DNA of 64,000 nucleotides from Nitrospirota bacterium (GCA_026387665.1 JAPLLG010000008.1:205790-269789), one strand, 5' to 3'; numbered from the stretch's first letter, positions 8,586 through 16,765 are shown. Made by a program: numbers and translations. Notes: generated by a model from the letters alone, not told the origin.

Positions 8586-8676
8586 GGGATACCCGATGTC
8601 GGTTCCCCTCCGCTCGTCGAGCGAGGCCCTTCTCCGGGCGCGCGTTCCGGGAGCACAGGACCAACGTGGGTCTCCC
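8586..8676 (+). repeat. Variable-stem hairpin family C, copy 1
   Basis: The core (CGCGCGTT ... GAGCACAG) is flanked by arms that pair imperfectly: GGGATACCCGATGTCGGTTCC (8586-8606) against the reverse complement of 8658-8676. It is the most degenerate copy. Confidence 0.6.
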
Positions 8677-8704
8677 TTCCGATTCTTTACTTTCTCCATA
8701 GGGA

Positions 8705-8789
8705 GCAGGCAAGCCGTCCTGTACTGCGCGCATCGGACGAGCACATTCCGATTGTGCGCGTTCTGCGAGCAAGAAGGACGGTTGCCTGC
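8705..8789 (+). repeat. Variable-stem hairpin family C, copy 2
   Basis: Arms GCAGGCAAGCCGTCCT (8705-8720) and AGGACGGTTGCCTGC (8775-8789) are nearly perfectly complementary. They bear no resemblance to the arms of the other copies, while the core TGCGCGCATC...GTGCGCGTTCTGCGAGCA is shared. Confidence 0.75.
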
Positions 8790-8830
8790 TTCTGTCTCCC
8801 TTCCAATCTTGCTCGTTCTCTCTTTAGGGA

Positions 8831-8920
8831 TGGGGGCTGATTGATCTTCCATTGCGCGCGTCCAACGAGGGCCTTCCGAGGCCGCGCGTTGCGCGAGCAC
8901 AGAAGATCATCAGTCTCCAT
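8831..8920 (+). repeat. Variable-stem hairpin family C, copy 3
   Basis: The arms around TGATTGATCTTC (8838-8849) and GAAGATCATCAG (8902-8913) pair, extending outward with few mismatches. The core GCGCGTCCAACGAGGGCC...GGCCGCGCGTTGCGCGAGCAC is the best consensus copy and itself holds an inner stem GGCCT-TCCG-AGGCC. Confidence 0.75.
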
Positions 8921-8938
8921 CCACGCCCTTTTTCGCCC

Positions 8939-8967
8939 TTGATCCCCTTCTCTCACCTGTATAGAAT
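8939..8967 (+). promoter_or_regulatory. Promoter of hppA
   Basis: TTGATC (8939-8944), 17-base spacer, TAGAAT (8962-8967). The leader to the GTG start is about 130 bases. Confidence 0.65.
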
Positions 8968-8979
8968 GGCCCGACTTTT

Positions 8980-8992
8980 CAGTTAGTTAGCT
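8980..8992 (+). promoter_or_regulatory. Start-site palindrome shared with the recJ promoter
   Basis: CAGTTAGTTAGCT begins 13 bases after the last base of the -10 box. The same motif sits at the identical distance in front of recJ (12088). The AGYTA-GT-TAGCT symmetry suggests an operator. Confidence 0.45.
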
Positions 8993-9104
8993 GCACGGAT
9001 CGATTCTGTACCACTTCGCGGTTTGCCATCGAACACGTCATCGTGATGGATGGAGGCCAGAGGAAATGGGTGTCCCCTAACACCCCTAACAGGAGGAGAC
9101 CATT

Positions 9105-11057
9105 GTGAGCGACTCATCCATCATTACGTTTGCGTTGGTATCGGCGGTGACCGGCATTGCCTATGGCCTCTATCTGGCCATGTGGGTGTTTAAGCTGGAT
9201 GCCGGCAATCCGAAGATGCAAGAAATTGCCAAGGCCATTCAGGAAGGCGCGAGCGCCTATCTGAACCGCCAGTATCGGACCGTCGGCGTCGTTGCGGCTG
9301 TGTTGTTCGCGATGTTGTGGGGCGGAGGGGCGTTCTCCGACAAATTCGGTTTGCTGACTGCGATCGGATTTTTGATTGGCGCAGGCGCGTCGTCGCTGGC
9401 CGGCTATGTGGGCATGGTCATCGCGGTGCGGGCGAACGTGCGGACGGCGCAGGCTGCGCATAACGGGATGAATGCGGCGTTGACCGTGGCCTTCCGCGGC
9501 GGCGCGGTGACGGGGCTCTTGTTGATCGGCTTGGGCCTGCTGGCCATCACCACCTTCTATGTGGTGGCGTCGCAGATTGCGGGGCAGGAGAAGGCGATTC
9601 ATGCCCTGTTGAGTCTTGGATTCGGCGGCAGTTTGATTTCGGTCTTTGCCCGGGTGGGCGGCGGTATCTATACAAAAGCGGCGGACGTTGGCGCGGATCT
9701 CGTCGGGAAAGTCGAAGCGGGGATTCCGGAAGACGATCCGCGCAACCCGGCAGTCATCGCGGATAACGTGGGAGACAATGTCGGCGATTGCGCCGGTATG
9801 GCCGCGGATCTCTTCGAGACCTACGCGGTGACGACGGTCGCAGCGATGGTCCTGGCCTTCACCCTGTTCAAGGGAGTCAGCGCGCCGATTCTGTATCCTC
9901 TGGCGTTGGGCGGCGTGACGATCTTCGCGACGATCATCGGCATTCTCTTTGTGAAGGTGAGCGAAGGCGGCGGGATCATGCCGGCGCTCTACAAGGGCCT
10001 GTTCGTGGCGGGCGGCATCGCTGCGGTAGCCTTCTATCCTGTGACGACCTCGATCATGTCTGGTGTGGGCGGCGTGAGCGGGATGAGCTACTACCTCGCC
10101 TCGTTGATCGGCTTGGCCGTGACCCTTGCCCTCGTCTTTATCACCGATTACTACACGTCGAAGAGCTATGCGCCGGTGAAGGCGATTGCCAAGGCCAGCG
10201 AAACGGGCCATGCGACGAACATCATTGCAGGATTGGCCGTTGGAATGGAGGCGACGGCCTTGCCGGTGGTGGTGATCGGCGCGGCGATTCTGACGAGCTA
10301 CTGGCTGTGTGGCGGCGCGGCATCGGGCGGCTTGTATGGCGTGGCCACTGCGGCAGTCTCGATGTTGTCGATGGCCGGGATTGTGGTGGCGATCGATGCC
10401 TTCGGTCCGATTACCGACAACGCAGGCGGCATTGCGGAGATGGCGCACCTCGGCAAAGAGGTGCGGGACATTACCGATCCGTTGGATGCGGTCGGCAATA
10501 CGACCAAAGCCGTGACGAAGGGCTATGCGATCGGATCGGCCGGTCTTGCGGCGGTGGTGTTGTTCGCCGAATATGCCCGTGAAGTGGCGAAGGGGAGCGG
10601 GGCGAGCACCTTCGACCTCTCCAATCCTTCGGTCCTGGTCGGACTTTTCCTGGGCGGCATGTTGCCCTTCATCTTCGGGGCCCTCTGTATGAAGGCTGTG
10701 GGAGAAGCAGCAGGCCTCGTGGTGGAAGAAGTGCGGCGGCAGTTCCGGACGATCAAGGGGATCATGGAAGGCACAGGCAAGCCGGAATACGGGACCTGCG
10801 TGGATATTGTCACGCAGGCGGCGATCAAGAAGATGATGGTGCCGGGATTGATTCCCGTCATCTCCCCGATCCTGGTCGGCGTGATTCTGGGGCCGCAGGC
10901 CTTGGGCGGCATGCTCGTCGGCAGCATTGTCACCGGTCTGTTCGTCGCGATTGAAGGGGACGGACACGCACAAGGCGGCCGTCACCGGCGACACGGTTGG
11001 CGATCCCTACAAGGATACGGCCGGCCCGGCGATCAATCCGATGATCAAGGTCATTAA
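9105..11057 (+). CDS. hppA: K+-independent H+-translocating pyrophosphatase, damaged 3' end
   Basis: Membrane-bound pyrophosphatase that couples PPi hydrolysis to proton pumping. The GTG start has an AGGAGGAG site. Family landmarks are present: the substrate-site run [39 protein letters not shown], and [22 protein letters not shown] has Lys where K+-dependent enzymes carry Ala. At codon 616, after [11 protein letters not shown], the segment encoding SxxGGAWDNAKKYIE is missing, and the frame shifts so that the tail ([13 protein letters not shown]...) is nonsense. The true C-terminal codons continue in the next frame to 11094. The lost DNxKK residues are catalytic in this family. This is either a real lesion or an assembly error. 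Confidence 0.9.
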   Translation: MSDSSIITFALVSAVTGIAYGLYLAMWVFKLDAGNPKMQEIAKAIQEGASAYLNRQYRTVGVVAAVLFAMLWGGGAFSDKFGLLTAIGFLIGAGASSLAGYVGMVIAVRANVRTAQAAHNGMNAALTVAFRGGAVTGLLLIGLGLLAITTFYVVASQIAGQEKAIHALLSLGFGGSLISVFARVGGGIYTKAADVGADLVGKVEAGIPEDDPRNPAVIADNVGDNVGDCAGMAADLFETYAVTTVAAMVLAFTLFKGVSAPILYPLALGGVTIFATIIGILFVKVSEGGGIMPALYKGLFVAGGIAAVAFYPVTTSIMSGVGGVSGMSYYLASLIGLAVTLALVFITDYYTSKSYAPVKAIAKASETGHATNIIAGLAVGMEATALPVVVIGAAILTSYWLCGGAASGGLYGVATAAVSMLSMAGIVVAIDAFGPITDNAGGIAEMAHLGKEVRDITDPLDAVGNTTKAVTKGYAIGSAGLAAVVLFAEYAREVAKGSGASTFDLSNPSVLVGLFLGGMLPFIFGALCMKAVGEAAGLVVEEVRRQFRTIKGIMEGTGKPEYGTCVDIVTQAAIKKMMVPGLIPVISPILVGVILGPQALGGMLVGSIVTGLFVAIEGDGHAQGGRHRRHGWRSLQGYGRPGDQSDDQGH

Positions 11058-11094
11058 CATCGTGGCTCTGCTCATCGTCTCGCTGCTCGTGTAG
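10954..11094 (+). pseudogene. hppA: Out-of-frame C-terminal remnant of hppA
   Basis: In the +1 frame relative to hppA, 10954-11094 encodes [20 protein letters not shown] and then [17 protein letters not shown] to a Leu/Val-rich end and TAG. This is the conserved terminal helix of membrane pyrophosphatases. About 23 codons between FVAI and this segment are absent. The TAG stop is the first triplet of a family A repeat. Confidence 0.85.
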
Positions 11095-11220
11095 CAGGAT
11101 GCTGAAAAAGTCCGCCAGCTTCGTTCTCGGCTCATCGAAATCCTCAACGTACCCCTGAGGGTACGCCTCCGGTTTCGATTCGCCTGCGGCCTTGCTGGAC
11201 GGAATTTTTGAGCATCCTGG
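11092..11220 (+). repeat. Structured repeat family A, copy 3
   Basis: Full-length copy that starts in the hppA TAG. Arms: GCAGGATGCT/AGCATCCTG, AAAAAGTCCGCCAGC/GCTGGACGGAATTTTT, and the apical CGTACCC-CTGA-GGGTACG. Confidence 0.85.
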
Positions 11221-11264
11221 AAGTGATTCTCGGCGTTCCTGAATGGCGAGCATGGGATTGGTCA

Positions 11265-11360
11265 GTATTCAGCTTTCAGCTCCGTGCTGATGGCTGAATG
11301 CTGACGGCTGATCGCTGAGGGCTTATGTCGTTTCACGTTTTACGTCTCACGTTTCACGTT
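11265..11360. repeat. Short-word repeat tract
   Basis: Runs of related words: TCAGC and GGCTGA variants at 11265-11315, then CGTTTCACG/CGTTTTACG/CGTCTCACG at 11326-11360. Similar tracts recur near 23575, 26612, 55214 and 63590. Confidence 0.5.
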
Positions 11361-11372
11361 TTGTCACTCGGC

Positions 11373-11402
11373 TTGACGGCTGAAATGACCCTGGAGTAAG
11401 GT
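11373..11402 (+). promoter_or_regulatory. Weak candidate promoter of pup
   Basis: TTGACG (11373-11378) and TAAGGT (11397-11402) with an 18-base spacer. The -10 is a weak match, although the same TAAGGT hexamer occurs before the SmbP-like gene. Confidence 0.3.
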
Positions 11403-11464
11403 GACCGCAGGGATCACGTTGTGCTGGTCCACGAGAGTTTCCCAGCTGTACGGGAGGTGCTCGG

Positions 11465-11662
11465 ATGGAGAAACAGGAGCGCAAGCAAGAGCCTAAGCGA
11501 GAGCCGCAGGGGAAAGACGACGTTAAGGCCAATCCGAAGGTCGTCGAAGCCGGCAAGAAGATGAAAGAAGACATCGACAAGCTGGTCGATGAAATCGACG
11601 ACGTCCTCGAGAAAAACGCAGAAGAATTCGTCAAGAACTACGTGCAAAAAGGGGGGGAGTAG
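11465..11662 (+). CDS. pup: Prokaryotic ubiquitin-like protein Pup
   Basis: Pup is ligated through its C-terminal Glu to lysines of substrates and marks them for the bacterial proteasome. The 65 residues match the family: a Lys/Glu/Gln-rich disordered N-terminus, the ATPase-binding coiled-coil segment DKLVDEIDDVLEKNAEEFV, and the ending VQKGGE. Because it already ends in Glu rather than Gln, no deamidation is needed before ligation. A GGGAGGTG ribosome site lies six bases before the ATG. In actinobacteria pup sits between dop and prcB. Here it stands alone behind hppA, about 45 kb from arc-dop-prcBA-pafA, and the gap between dop and prcB at the main locus has no room for it. Confidence 0.93.
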   Translation: MEKQERKQEPKREPQGKDDVKANPKVVEAGKKMKEDIDKLVDEIDDVLEKNAEEFVKNYVQKGGE

Positions 11663-11723
11663 CGACAGGCTACTTCCCTCTTTTTCTTTCTCTCCTTCTC
11701 CTCATCTCACAGGTCGATGTTCT

Positions 11724-11934
11724 GCAGGATGCTGAAGCCGTCCGCCAGCAGGGTGGGATGGCCCAGTGAGTCCCCTGTGCTCGTGCAACGCGCGGTCTCA
11801 GAAGACCCTCGTTGGACGCGCGCAGTGGGGGACTCATCCGGGCCATCCTAGGAAACGTACACGAGCAAGCTTGGAAGAACCATCTTGGATCGCTCGCTTG
11901 CGGCCTTGCTGGACGGACGGTTTGAGCATCCTGC
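11724..11934 (+). repeat. Structured repeat family A, copy 4, interrupted
   Basis: The outer arms GCAGGATGCT/GAGCATCCTGC and CCGTCCGCCAGC/GCTGGACGGACGG are intact. The usual 70-base centre is replaced by about 150 bases holding a family C hairpin. Confidence 0.8.
11756..11848 (-). repeat. Variable-stem hairpin family C, copy 4 (nested)
   Basis: Arms GGATGGCCCAGTGAGTCCCC (11756-11775) and 11828-11848 pair almost fully. The core is the reverse complement of the copy 3 core (GTGCTCGTGCAACGCGCGG...CCTCGTTGGACGCGCGC). Confidence 0.75.
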
Positions 11935-12046
11935 GGGAGTGCTTTCCTGTTGTGCCCACATGGAGACCCTCGATGCGTTTGCGTGCCCTGTAGTTTTTCA
12001 TGGCCCGCTTGAGAGCCAATACTGATGCGGCCTCCCGTCTGTTGGT

Positions 12047-12075
12047 TTGACAACGCAGCAACGAGCGGCTAGTAT
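12047..12075 (+). promoter_or_regulatory. Promoter of recJ
   Basis: Perfect TTGACA (12047-12052), 17-base spacer, TAGTAT (12070-12075). Confidence 0.75.
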
Positions 12076-12087
12076 CCCTTTAATTCT

Positions 12088-12100
12088 CAGCTAGTTAGCT
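12088..12100 (+). promoter_or_regulatory. Start-site palindrome at recJ
   Basis: CAGCTAGTTAGCT contains the inverted repeat AGCTA-GT-TAGCT. It begins 13 bases after the last base of the -10 box, exactly as at hppA. Confidence 0.45.
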
Positions 12101-12134
12101 TCTACTGCGACTCAGAACCATTCGAGGAACTTTC

Positions 12135-13832
12135 ATGAAATCCAAGCTCTGGGTCTTCCGTGACATCAATCTCTCTCAGCGGGCGTCGTTGGTCCAGGCC
12201 CTTTCCATTTCTCCTGCGACGGCTTCGCTCTTTTTGGCTCGCGGCGTGACGACGCCGGATGAAGCCACGTCCTGGATGTCGCTGCAGTCGCCGCACGATC
12301 CGTTTTTAATTCCCGATATGGAGCAGGCGGTCGAACGGTTGCATCGCGCGGTCACGACACGGGAGCCGATCTGTTTTTACGGCGACTACGATGTCGACGG
12401 GATTACGGCGACCAGTGTCTACCTGTCGTTCTTCGGCGGGCTGGGCGCCAATGTGCGCGCTTATGTGCCGCATCGTCTGCGCGAAGGCTATGGGCTCAAT
12501 CTCAGCGCCGTGCAGCGGCTGCATGACGAAGGCATCTCGCTGCTGGTGACCTCCGATTGCGGGACGACTTCCCATAAAGAAATCGCGTTGGCGGCCAAGC
12601 TGGGTATGGATGTGGTGGTGACCGACCATCACCAGAGCGACGAGGAGATGCCGCCGGCTGTGGCGGTGCTCAATCCCCATCGCGCAGGGGCCCTCTATCC
12701 CTTCCGCGGGCTCTGCTCTGCGGCGCTGGCCTACAAGGTGGCGCAGGCCTATCAGCTGCGTTACGGGGTGGCCGGGGTGCCGTTGGAGTCGTTGCTCGAT
12801 CTCGTGGCTTTGGCGACAGTGGCCGACGTGGTGCCGTTGCACGATGAGAATCGAAATTTTGTGCGTGAGGGGCTGGTCCAGTTGTCGCGCGGCGCGCGCT
12901 GCGGCGTGCGGGCCTTGAAGCAGGTGGCGGGGGTGACGCGGGATTGCACGGCGGAAACGATCGCCTTCAAGCTGGCGCCCCGCATCAATGCCGCCGGGCG
13001 ATTGGACGATGCCATGTTAGGGGTGCGGTTGCTGACGACCGACAATCCGCTCGAGGCGCAGCAGTTGGCAGACCGGCTGGAGCAGTTGAATCGGGAACGG
13101 CAGCGCATCGAAGTGGACATCATGGAAGAGGCGCTGGCGTCATTGAAGGATAAAGAGTTGCCGCCCGCATTGGTCTTGGCTTCCAGGAACTGGCATCTTG
13201 GCGTGGTTGGAATTGTCGCCGCTCGGTTGGTGGACCGGTTTCAGCGTCCGGCGATCGTCATGGCCATCAATGAGCAGGGCATTGCGAAGGGCTCGGCGCG
13301 GACGACCGGCGGGTTCGATCTCTATCAAGGTTTGGCGTCCTGCCGGGAGATGCTGGAGGCATTCGGCGGACATCCCAGCGCTGCCGGAGTGACGATTCGC
13401 GAATCCAGGATTGACGAGTTCCGCGCCAAATTTTCCGATGCAGTCGTAGGCTGGACCCACGAGGGGGCCAAGGTGCCGACGTTAAATGTCGATGCCGAGG
13501 TCCGGCTGGACGAAGTGAATCTGAAGCTGATCCAGGAAATCTGTTCGCTGCATCCGTTCGGGGCCGGCAATCCTGAGCCCACGTTTGCCGTGACCCGGCT
13601 TGAAGTGATGGAGGCCCGCACCGTCGGCGAGAAACATCTGAAAATGACCGTGCGGCAGGGCTCCTCGGTGCCGTTCGATAGTATTGCGTTCGGGATGAGG
13701 TCGTTGCTGGAGCGGGGCATTCCGTCCCGCACGCCGGTGGATCTGGCCTTCACGCCTGAACTGAACCATTGGAACGGCCGTGACAGGATTCAGCTCCGCA
13801 TTCGCGATGTTCGTCCGAGTGTGATGGAGTGA
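12135..13832 (+). CDS. recJ: Single-stranded-DNA exonuclease RecJ
   Basis: A 5'-3' exonuclease on single-stranded DNA, used in recombination and mismatch or base-excision repair. The 565 residues carry the DHH phosphoesterase motifs in order: YGDYDVDGITAT (about residue 82), SDCGTTSH, TDHHQSDEEMP (about 158) and the DHHA1/OB-fold region with GGHPSAAGVTI (about 410). Length is normal for the family. It has its own strong promoter and ATG start (ACTTTC precedes it, with AGGA a little farther upstream). relA/spoT follows after seven bases, so both are probably one operon linking DNA repair and the stringent response. Confidence 0.95.
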   Translation: MKSKLWVFRDINLSQRASLVQALSISPATASLFLARGVTTPDEATSWMSLQSPHDPFLIPDMEQAVERLHRAVTTREPICFYGDYDVDGITATSVYLSFFGGLGANVRAYVPHRLREGYGLNLSAVQRLHDEGISLLVTSDCGTTSHKEIALAAKLGMDVVVTDHHQSDEEMPPAVAVLNPHRAGALYPFRGLCSAALAYKVAQAYQLRYGVAGVPLESLLDLVALATVADVVPLHDENRNFVREGLVQLSRGARCGVRALKQVAGVTRDCTAETIAFKLAPRINAAGRLDDAMLGVRLLTTDNPLEAQQLADRLEQLNRERQRIEVDIMEEALASLKDKELPPALVLASRNWHLGVVGIVAARLVDRFQRPAIVMAINEQGIAKGSARTTGGFDLYQGLASCREMLEAFGGHPSAAGVTIRESRIDEFRAKFSDAVVGWTHEGAKVPTLNVDAEVRLDEVNLKLIQEICSLHPFGAGNPEPTFAVTRLEVMEARTVGEKHLKMTVRQGSSVPFDSIAFGMRSLLERGIPSRTPVDLAFTPELNHWNGRDRIQLRIRDVRPSVME

Positions 13833-13839
13833 GTGAGCC

Positions 13840-16017
13840 ATGGTGTACGAAACCGTCACAGATCTTGACCAGTTGCTGGATCGGATCAAGAGTTATGCCG
13901 CCGATGCCGATCTCGGGCTAGTCCGCAAGGCCTACGAATTCTCTGCGAAAGCGCATGAAGGGCAGCGGCGCCGGTCCGGAGAACCCTACCTGCAACATCC
14001 CATCGCGGTCGCCGGAGTCCTCACCTCGCTTAAAACGGATGTGACCGCCATCGTCGCGGGCCTCCTGCACGATACCCTGGAAGATACGGTCGCCACAGCT
14101 GACGAACTTGAAAGAGAGTTCGGCAAGGATGTGCTGCATCTGGTCGACGGGGTGACCAAGATCGGCAAGATCACGTTCCGGAGCTATGAAGAGAAGCAGG
14201 CGGAGAATTTCCGCAAGATGTTGCTCTCGATGGCGGACGACATCCGGGTCGTCCTCATCAAGCTCGCCGACCGGCTCCACAACATGCGCACCTTGGAACA
14301 TCTCGGCGCAGCCAAGCGGCAGGAGATTGCCCAGGAGACGCTGGAGATCTATGCGCCGCTGGCCAATCGCCTCGGGATCGGGTGGGTAAAGAATGAGCTG
14401 GAAGACCTCTGTCTCAAGCATCTCAAGCCGGATATCTACGAAATGCTGCGTACCCGCGTGGCGAAACGGGATGAGGATCGGCAGCAGTACATCGATGAAG
14501 TCAGCCAGCTTGTGCAGAAGGCCATGCAGGAGAACGGGTTGGCCGGAGAAGTGTACGGCCGCCCCAAGCACCTCTATGGCATCTATCAAAAGATGAACAA
14601 GCAGTCGATTACGTTCGAAGAGGTCTATGATCTGACGGCGCTGCGGATCGTGACGGATCTCAAGATGAACTGCTACGCCGTGCTGGGCGTGATCCATTCC
14701 CTCTGGCGGCCCGTGCCGGGGCGCTTCAAAGATTACATCGCGATTCCGAAGTCCAATCTCTATCAGTCGCTTCACACGACGGTGGTGGGCCCGAAGGGGG
14801 AGCACGTCGAGTTCCAGATTCGCACGGAGGACATGCATCGCATCGCCGAGCACGGCATCGCGGCGCACTGGAAGTATAAGGAGCAGGGACAGGTCGCCGA
14901 TCGTGACAGCAAGGCGTTCGGCTGGCTCCACCAGTTCGTCGAGTGGCATGAGGATTTGTCGGATAACCGGCAGTTCATGGACTCGGTGAAGCTCGATCTC
15001 TTCCACGACGTGGTCTATGTGTTCACGCCGAAAGGGATCGTGAAGGAGTTGCCGAAGGGATCGACCCCCGTCGATTTTGCTTTCGCGATTCATACCGAGG
15101 TCGGAGACCATTGCGTCGGGGCCAAGGTGGACGGGAAGATCGTGCCGCTCAAGCATGAGCTGGCCAGCGGCGATACGGTCGAAATTCTGACCTCGCCTAC
15201 GCAAACGCCGCACAAGGACTGGCTGAAGTTCGTCCGCACCTCGCGCGCGAAGACCAAGATCAAACATTGGATCAAGCTTGAAGAGCAGACGCGGAGCGTT
15301 GAGATCGGCCGCCGGTTGCTGGAGTCAGAGTTCCGCCGTCATGGCATGGCGCCGGCTCAGATGTTCAAGTCGGCAGAGCTGTTGGAGGCGGCCCGTCAAT
15401 CGGGATTCGACAGCACCGAGGAATTGACCGCCGCCGTGGGCTTCGGCAGCGTGGCGACCTCACAGGTCATCGGCAAACTCGTCCCGCCATCCGGCACGCA
15501 GGAGCCGGTTCAGGAACGTCCCGTCGCACACAAACTGGTGGGAGGGAAGAGCGACGGCACCGGGGTGCAGGTCAAGGGATCGCGCGACCTGCTCATGCAG
15601 TTGTCGCGCTGTTGTCATCCCGTGCCTGGCGATCGCATCCTCGGCTATATCACGCGAGGGCGCGGCCTGACGATCCATGCTGTCGACTGTCCGAACCTTG
15701 TGGCGCTGGACTATGATAAAGAGCGGCTAGTTGAAGTGGAGTGGGACTCGGCCACACCCGGCACCCATTCTGTCAAAATGTCCATTGTGGCCGTCGATAA
15801 GACCGGGGTGCTGGCGAATGTGTCCTCTGCGATTGCGGCTTGCCACGCCAACATCAGCCGCGCCGAGATTACGACGCGGGAGGATCAGAAAGCTGAGCTG
15901 GATTTCGTCGTAGAAGTGTCAGGCACCCAGCATCTCGATCAGGTGCTAAAAGCCGTCGAACGGGTGGATGGCGTCATTACCGCGAGAAGATTACGGGCCT
16001 GGCAGGAACGATCCTAG
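13840..16017 (+). CDS. rel: Bifunctional (p)ppGpp synthetase/hydrolase (RelA/SpoT, Rel)
   Basis: Makes and degrades the alarmone (p)ppGpp. Domains in the 725 residues: HD hydrolase (HPIAVAGVLTSLKTD, GLLHDTLEDT at about residues 79-88), synthetase (RFKDYIAIPKSNLYQSLHTT and VEFQIRTEDMHRIAEHG, about 295-345), TGS (YVFTPKGIVKELPKGSTPVDFA, about 395-415), and a C-terminal ACT domain (HSVKMSIVAVDKTGVLANVS). The intact HDxxED motif and synthetase block suggest both activities. The CCHPVPGD zinc-finger-like motif is also present. It is probably the organism's only long Rel protein. The TAG stop is the first triplet of a family A repeat shared with a convergent gene. Confidence 0.95.
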   Translation: MVYETVTDLDQLLDRIKSYAADADLGLVRKAYEFSAKAHEGQRRRSGEPYLQHPIAVAGVLTSLKTDVTAIVAGLLHDTLEDTVATADELEREFGKDVLHLVDGVTKIGKITFRSYEEKQAENFRKMLLSMADDIRVVLIKLADRLHNMRTLEHLGAAKRQEIAQETLEIYAPLANRLGIGWVKNELEDLCLKHLKPDIYEMLRTRVAKRDEDRQQYIDEVSQLVQKAMQENGLAGEVYGRPKHLYGIYQKMNKQSITFEEVYDLTALRIVTDLKMNCYAVLGVIHSLWRPVPGRFKDYIAIPKSNLYQSLHTTVVGPKGEHVEFQIRTEDMHRIAEHGIAAHWKYKEQGQVADRDSKAFGWLHQFVEWHEDLSDNRQFMDSVKLDLFHDVVYVFTPKGIVKELPKGSTPVDFAFAIHTEVGDHCVGAKVDGKIVPLKHELASGDTVEILTSPTQTPHKDWLKFVRTSRAKTKIKHWIKLEEQTRSVEIGRRLLESEFRRHGMAPAQMFKSAELLEAARQSGFDSTEELTAAVGFGSVATSQVIGKLVPPSGTQEPVQERPVAHKLVGGKSDGTGVQVKGSRDLLMQLSRCCHPVPGDRILGYITRGRGLTIHAVDCPNLVALDYDKERLVEVEWDSATPGTHSVKMSIVAVDKTGVLANVSSAIAACHANISRAEITTREDQKAELDFVVEVSGTQHLDQVLKAVERVDGVITARRLRAWQERS

Positions 16018-16144
16018 TCGGATGCTGAAAAAACCCACCAGCGGCGTTCTCGCCTCGAAAGCATCCTGAACATAGCCCAGAGGCTACGCCTCCGGTGCTT
16101 TCATCGGCTGCGGCCTTGCTGGATGAGCTTTTTGAGCATCCTGC
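16015..16144 (+). repeat. Structured repeat family A, copy 5
   Basis: Begins with the rel TAG. The apical stem is TAGCC-CAGA-GGCTA instead of GTACCC/GGGTAC, and the inner arm is CGAAAGCA/TGCTTTC. It lies between convergent genes. Confidence 0.8.
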
Positions 16145-16158
16145 ATAAAGATAGTTCG

Positions 16159-16620
16159 TCAGGGAACCTTGAATTGTAACTTCGATCCCCTCTGCAACTT
16201 CAAACTCTCCGCTCTGCCTCCCGCGAGTTCCAGGACATAGAGCGACTCGTCATTCGGACGATATTGCGGGCAACTGTCGTCCTGTCTCGTGCAGATCGGG
16301 ACGTTCGACTCGATGTGGACGATCTGCTTCTTGTCGTTCATCCAAATAATGTCGAGCGGGATCTTGGTGTTCTTCATCCAGAAGGTCCAGGGCTGCGCTT
16401 GGAGGAACGTGAAGAGCATGCCGCGGTCGGCGCCGAGGTGTGTGCGGTACATCAAGCCTTCTGCGCGTTTCTGGGGCGTGTCTGCCAGCTCCGCATGGAT
16501 GATGGCGCCGCCTGGGAGGGTAATCGGGATCAGGCCTGCCGGAACCTGGTCGGGTCCAGCCTGTGTGGAGCCAGGGAAGAAGAGGAGCAGGATGAAGAGC
16601 GCCGCGAGTCGTCGTTGCAT
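16159..16620 (-). CDS. DUF192-family secreted protein
   Basis: A 153-residue protein with a clear signal peptide (RRLAALFILLLFFPGSTQA) and a DUF192 domain: LADTPQKRAEGLMYRTHL, MLFTFLQAQPWTFWMKNTKI and PLDIIWMNDKKQIVHIE are the signature blocks. The family is widespread in the envelope of many bacteria, and its biochemical role is not established. A single extra Cys pair (CTRQDDSC) could form a disulphide. It converges on the rel gene with a family A repeat between them. It is monocistronic as far as can be seen. Confidence 0.85.
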   Translation of the reverse strand: MQRRLAALFILLLFFPGSTQAGPDQVPAGLIPITLPGGAIIHAELADTPQKRAEGLMYRTHLGADRGMLFTFLQAQPWTFWMKNTKIPLDIIWMNDKKQIVHIESNVPICTRQDDSCPQYRPNDESLYVLELAGGRAESLKLQRGSKLQFKVP

Positions 16621-16765
16621 CGCGGCATCCTATCGGCCAGTCGGAGATGAGTCAAGCTGGGGGCCGCACGGTGGCAGGGGGCCATTGGCAATATTGGCCG
16701 GGGGTATCTTGCAATCACATTGTTGCCTATGCGATCCTCGGCTAACTTACGCAAGGGAGGGGCCC

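Larger units (their letters stand above)
8472..9104. other. Non-coding stretch with three family C hairpins and the hppA promoter
   Basis: No convincing gene lies here. The open frames on both strands are by-products of GC-rich repeated cores. The stretch holds three consecutive family C hairpin elements (8586-8920), then the hppA promoter and leader. Confidence 0.7.
11663..12134. other. Non-coding region between pup and recJ
   Basis: No gene is seen. It contains family A copy 4 with a family C hairpin nested in its middle, followed by the recJ promoter and its start-site palindrome. Confidence 0.7.

Noticed and set aside
8586..8920. CRISPR-like array
   Set aside because: The units are palindromic hairpins with changing arms, not identical direct repeats with spacers, and no cas gene is present.
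8560..8956. Overlapping frames encoding peptides such as CSRNARPEKALVGRAQW
   Set aside because: They arise from the repeated GC-rich core of the family C hairpins in several frames; conservation follows the DNA repeat, not a protein.
9114..10994. A 626-codon open frame on the minus strand opposite hppA
   Set aside because: His/Arg-rich antisense frame with no motif; hppA on the other strand is certain.
11092..11253. Minus-strand frame with AAGESKPEAYPQGYVEDFDE, also present at 4143-4373
   Set aside because: The shared peptide is a translation of repeat family A; it has no own start signal.
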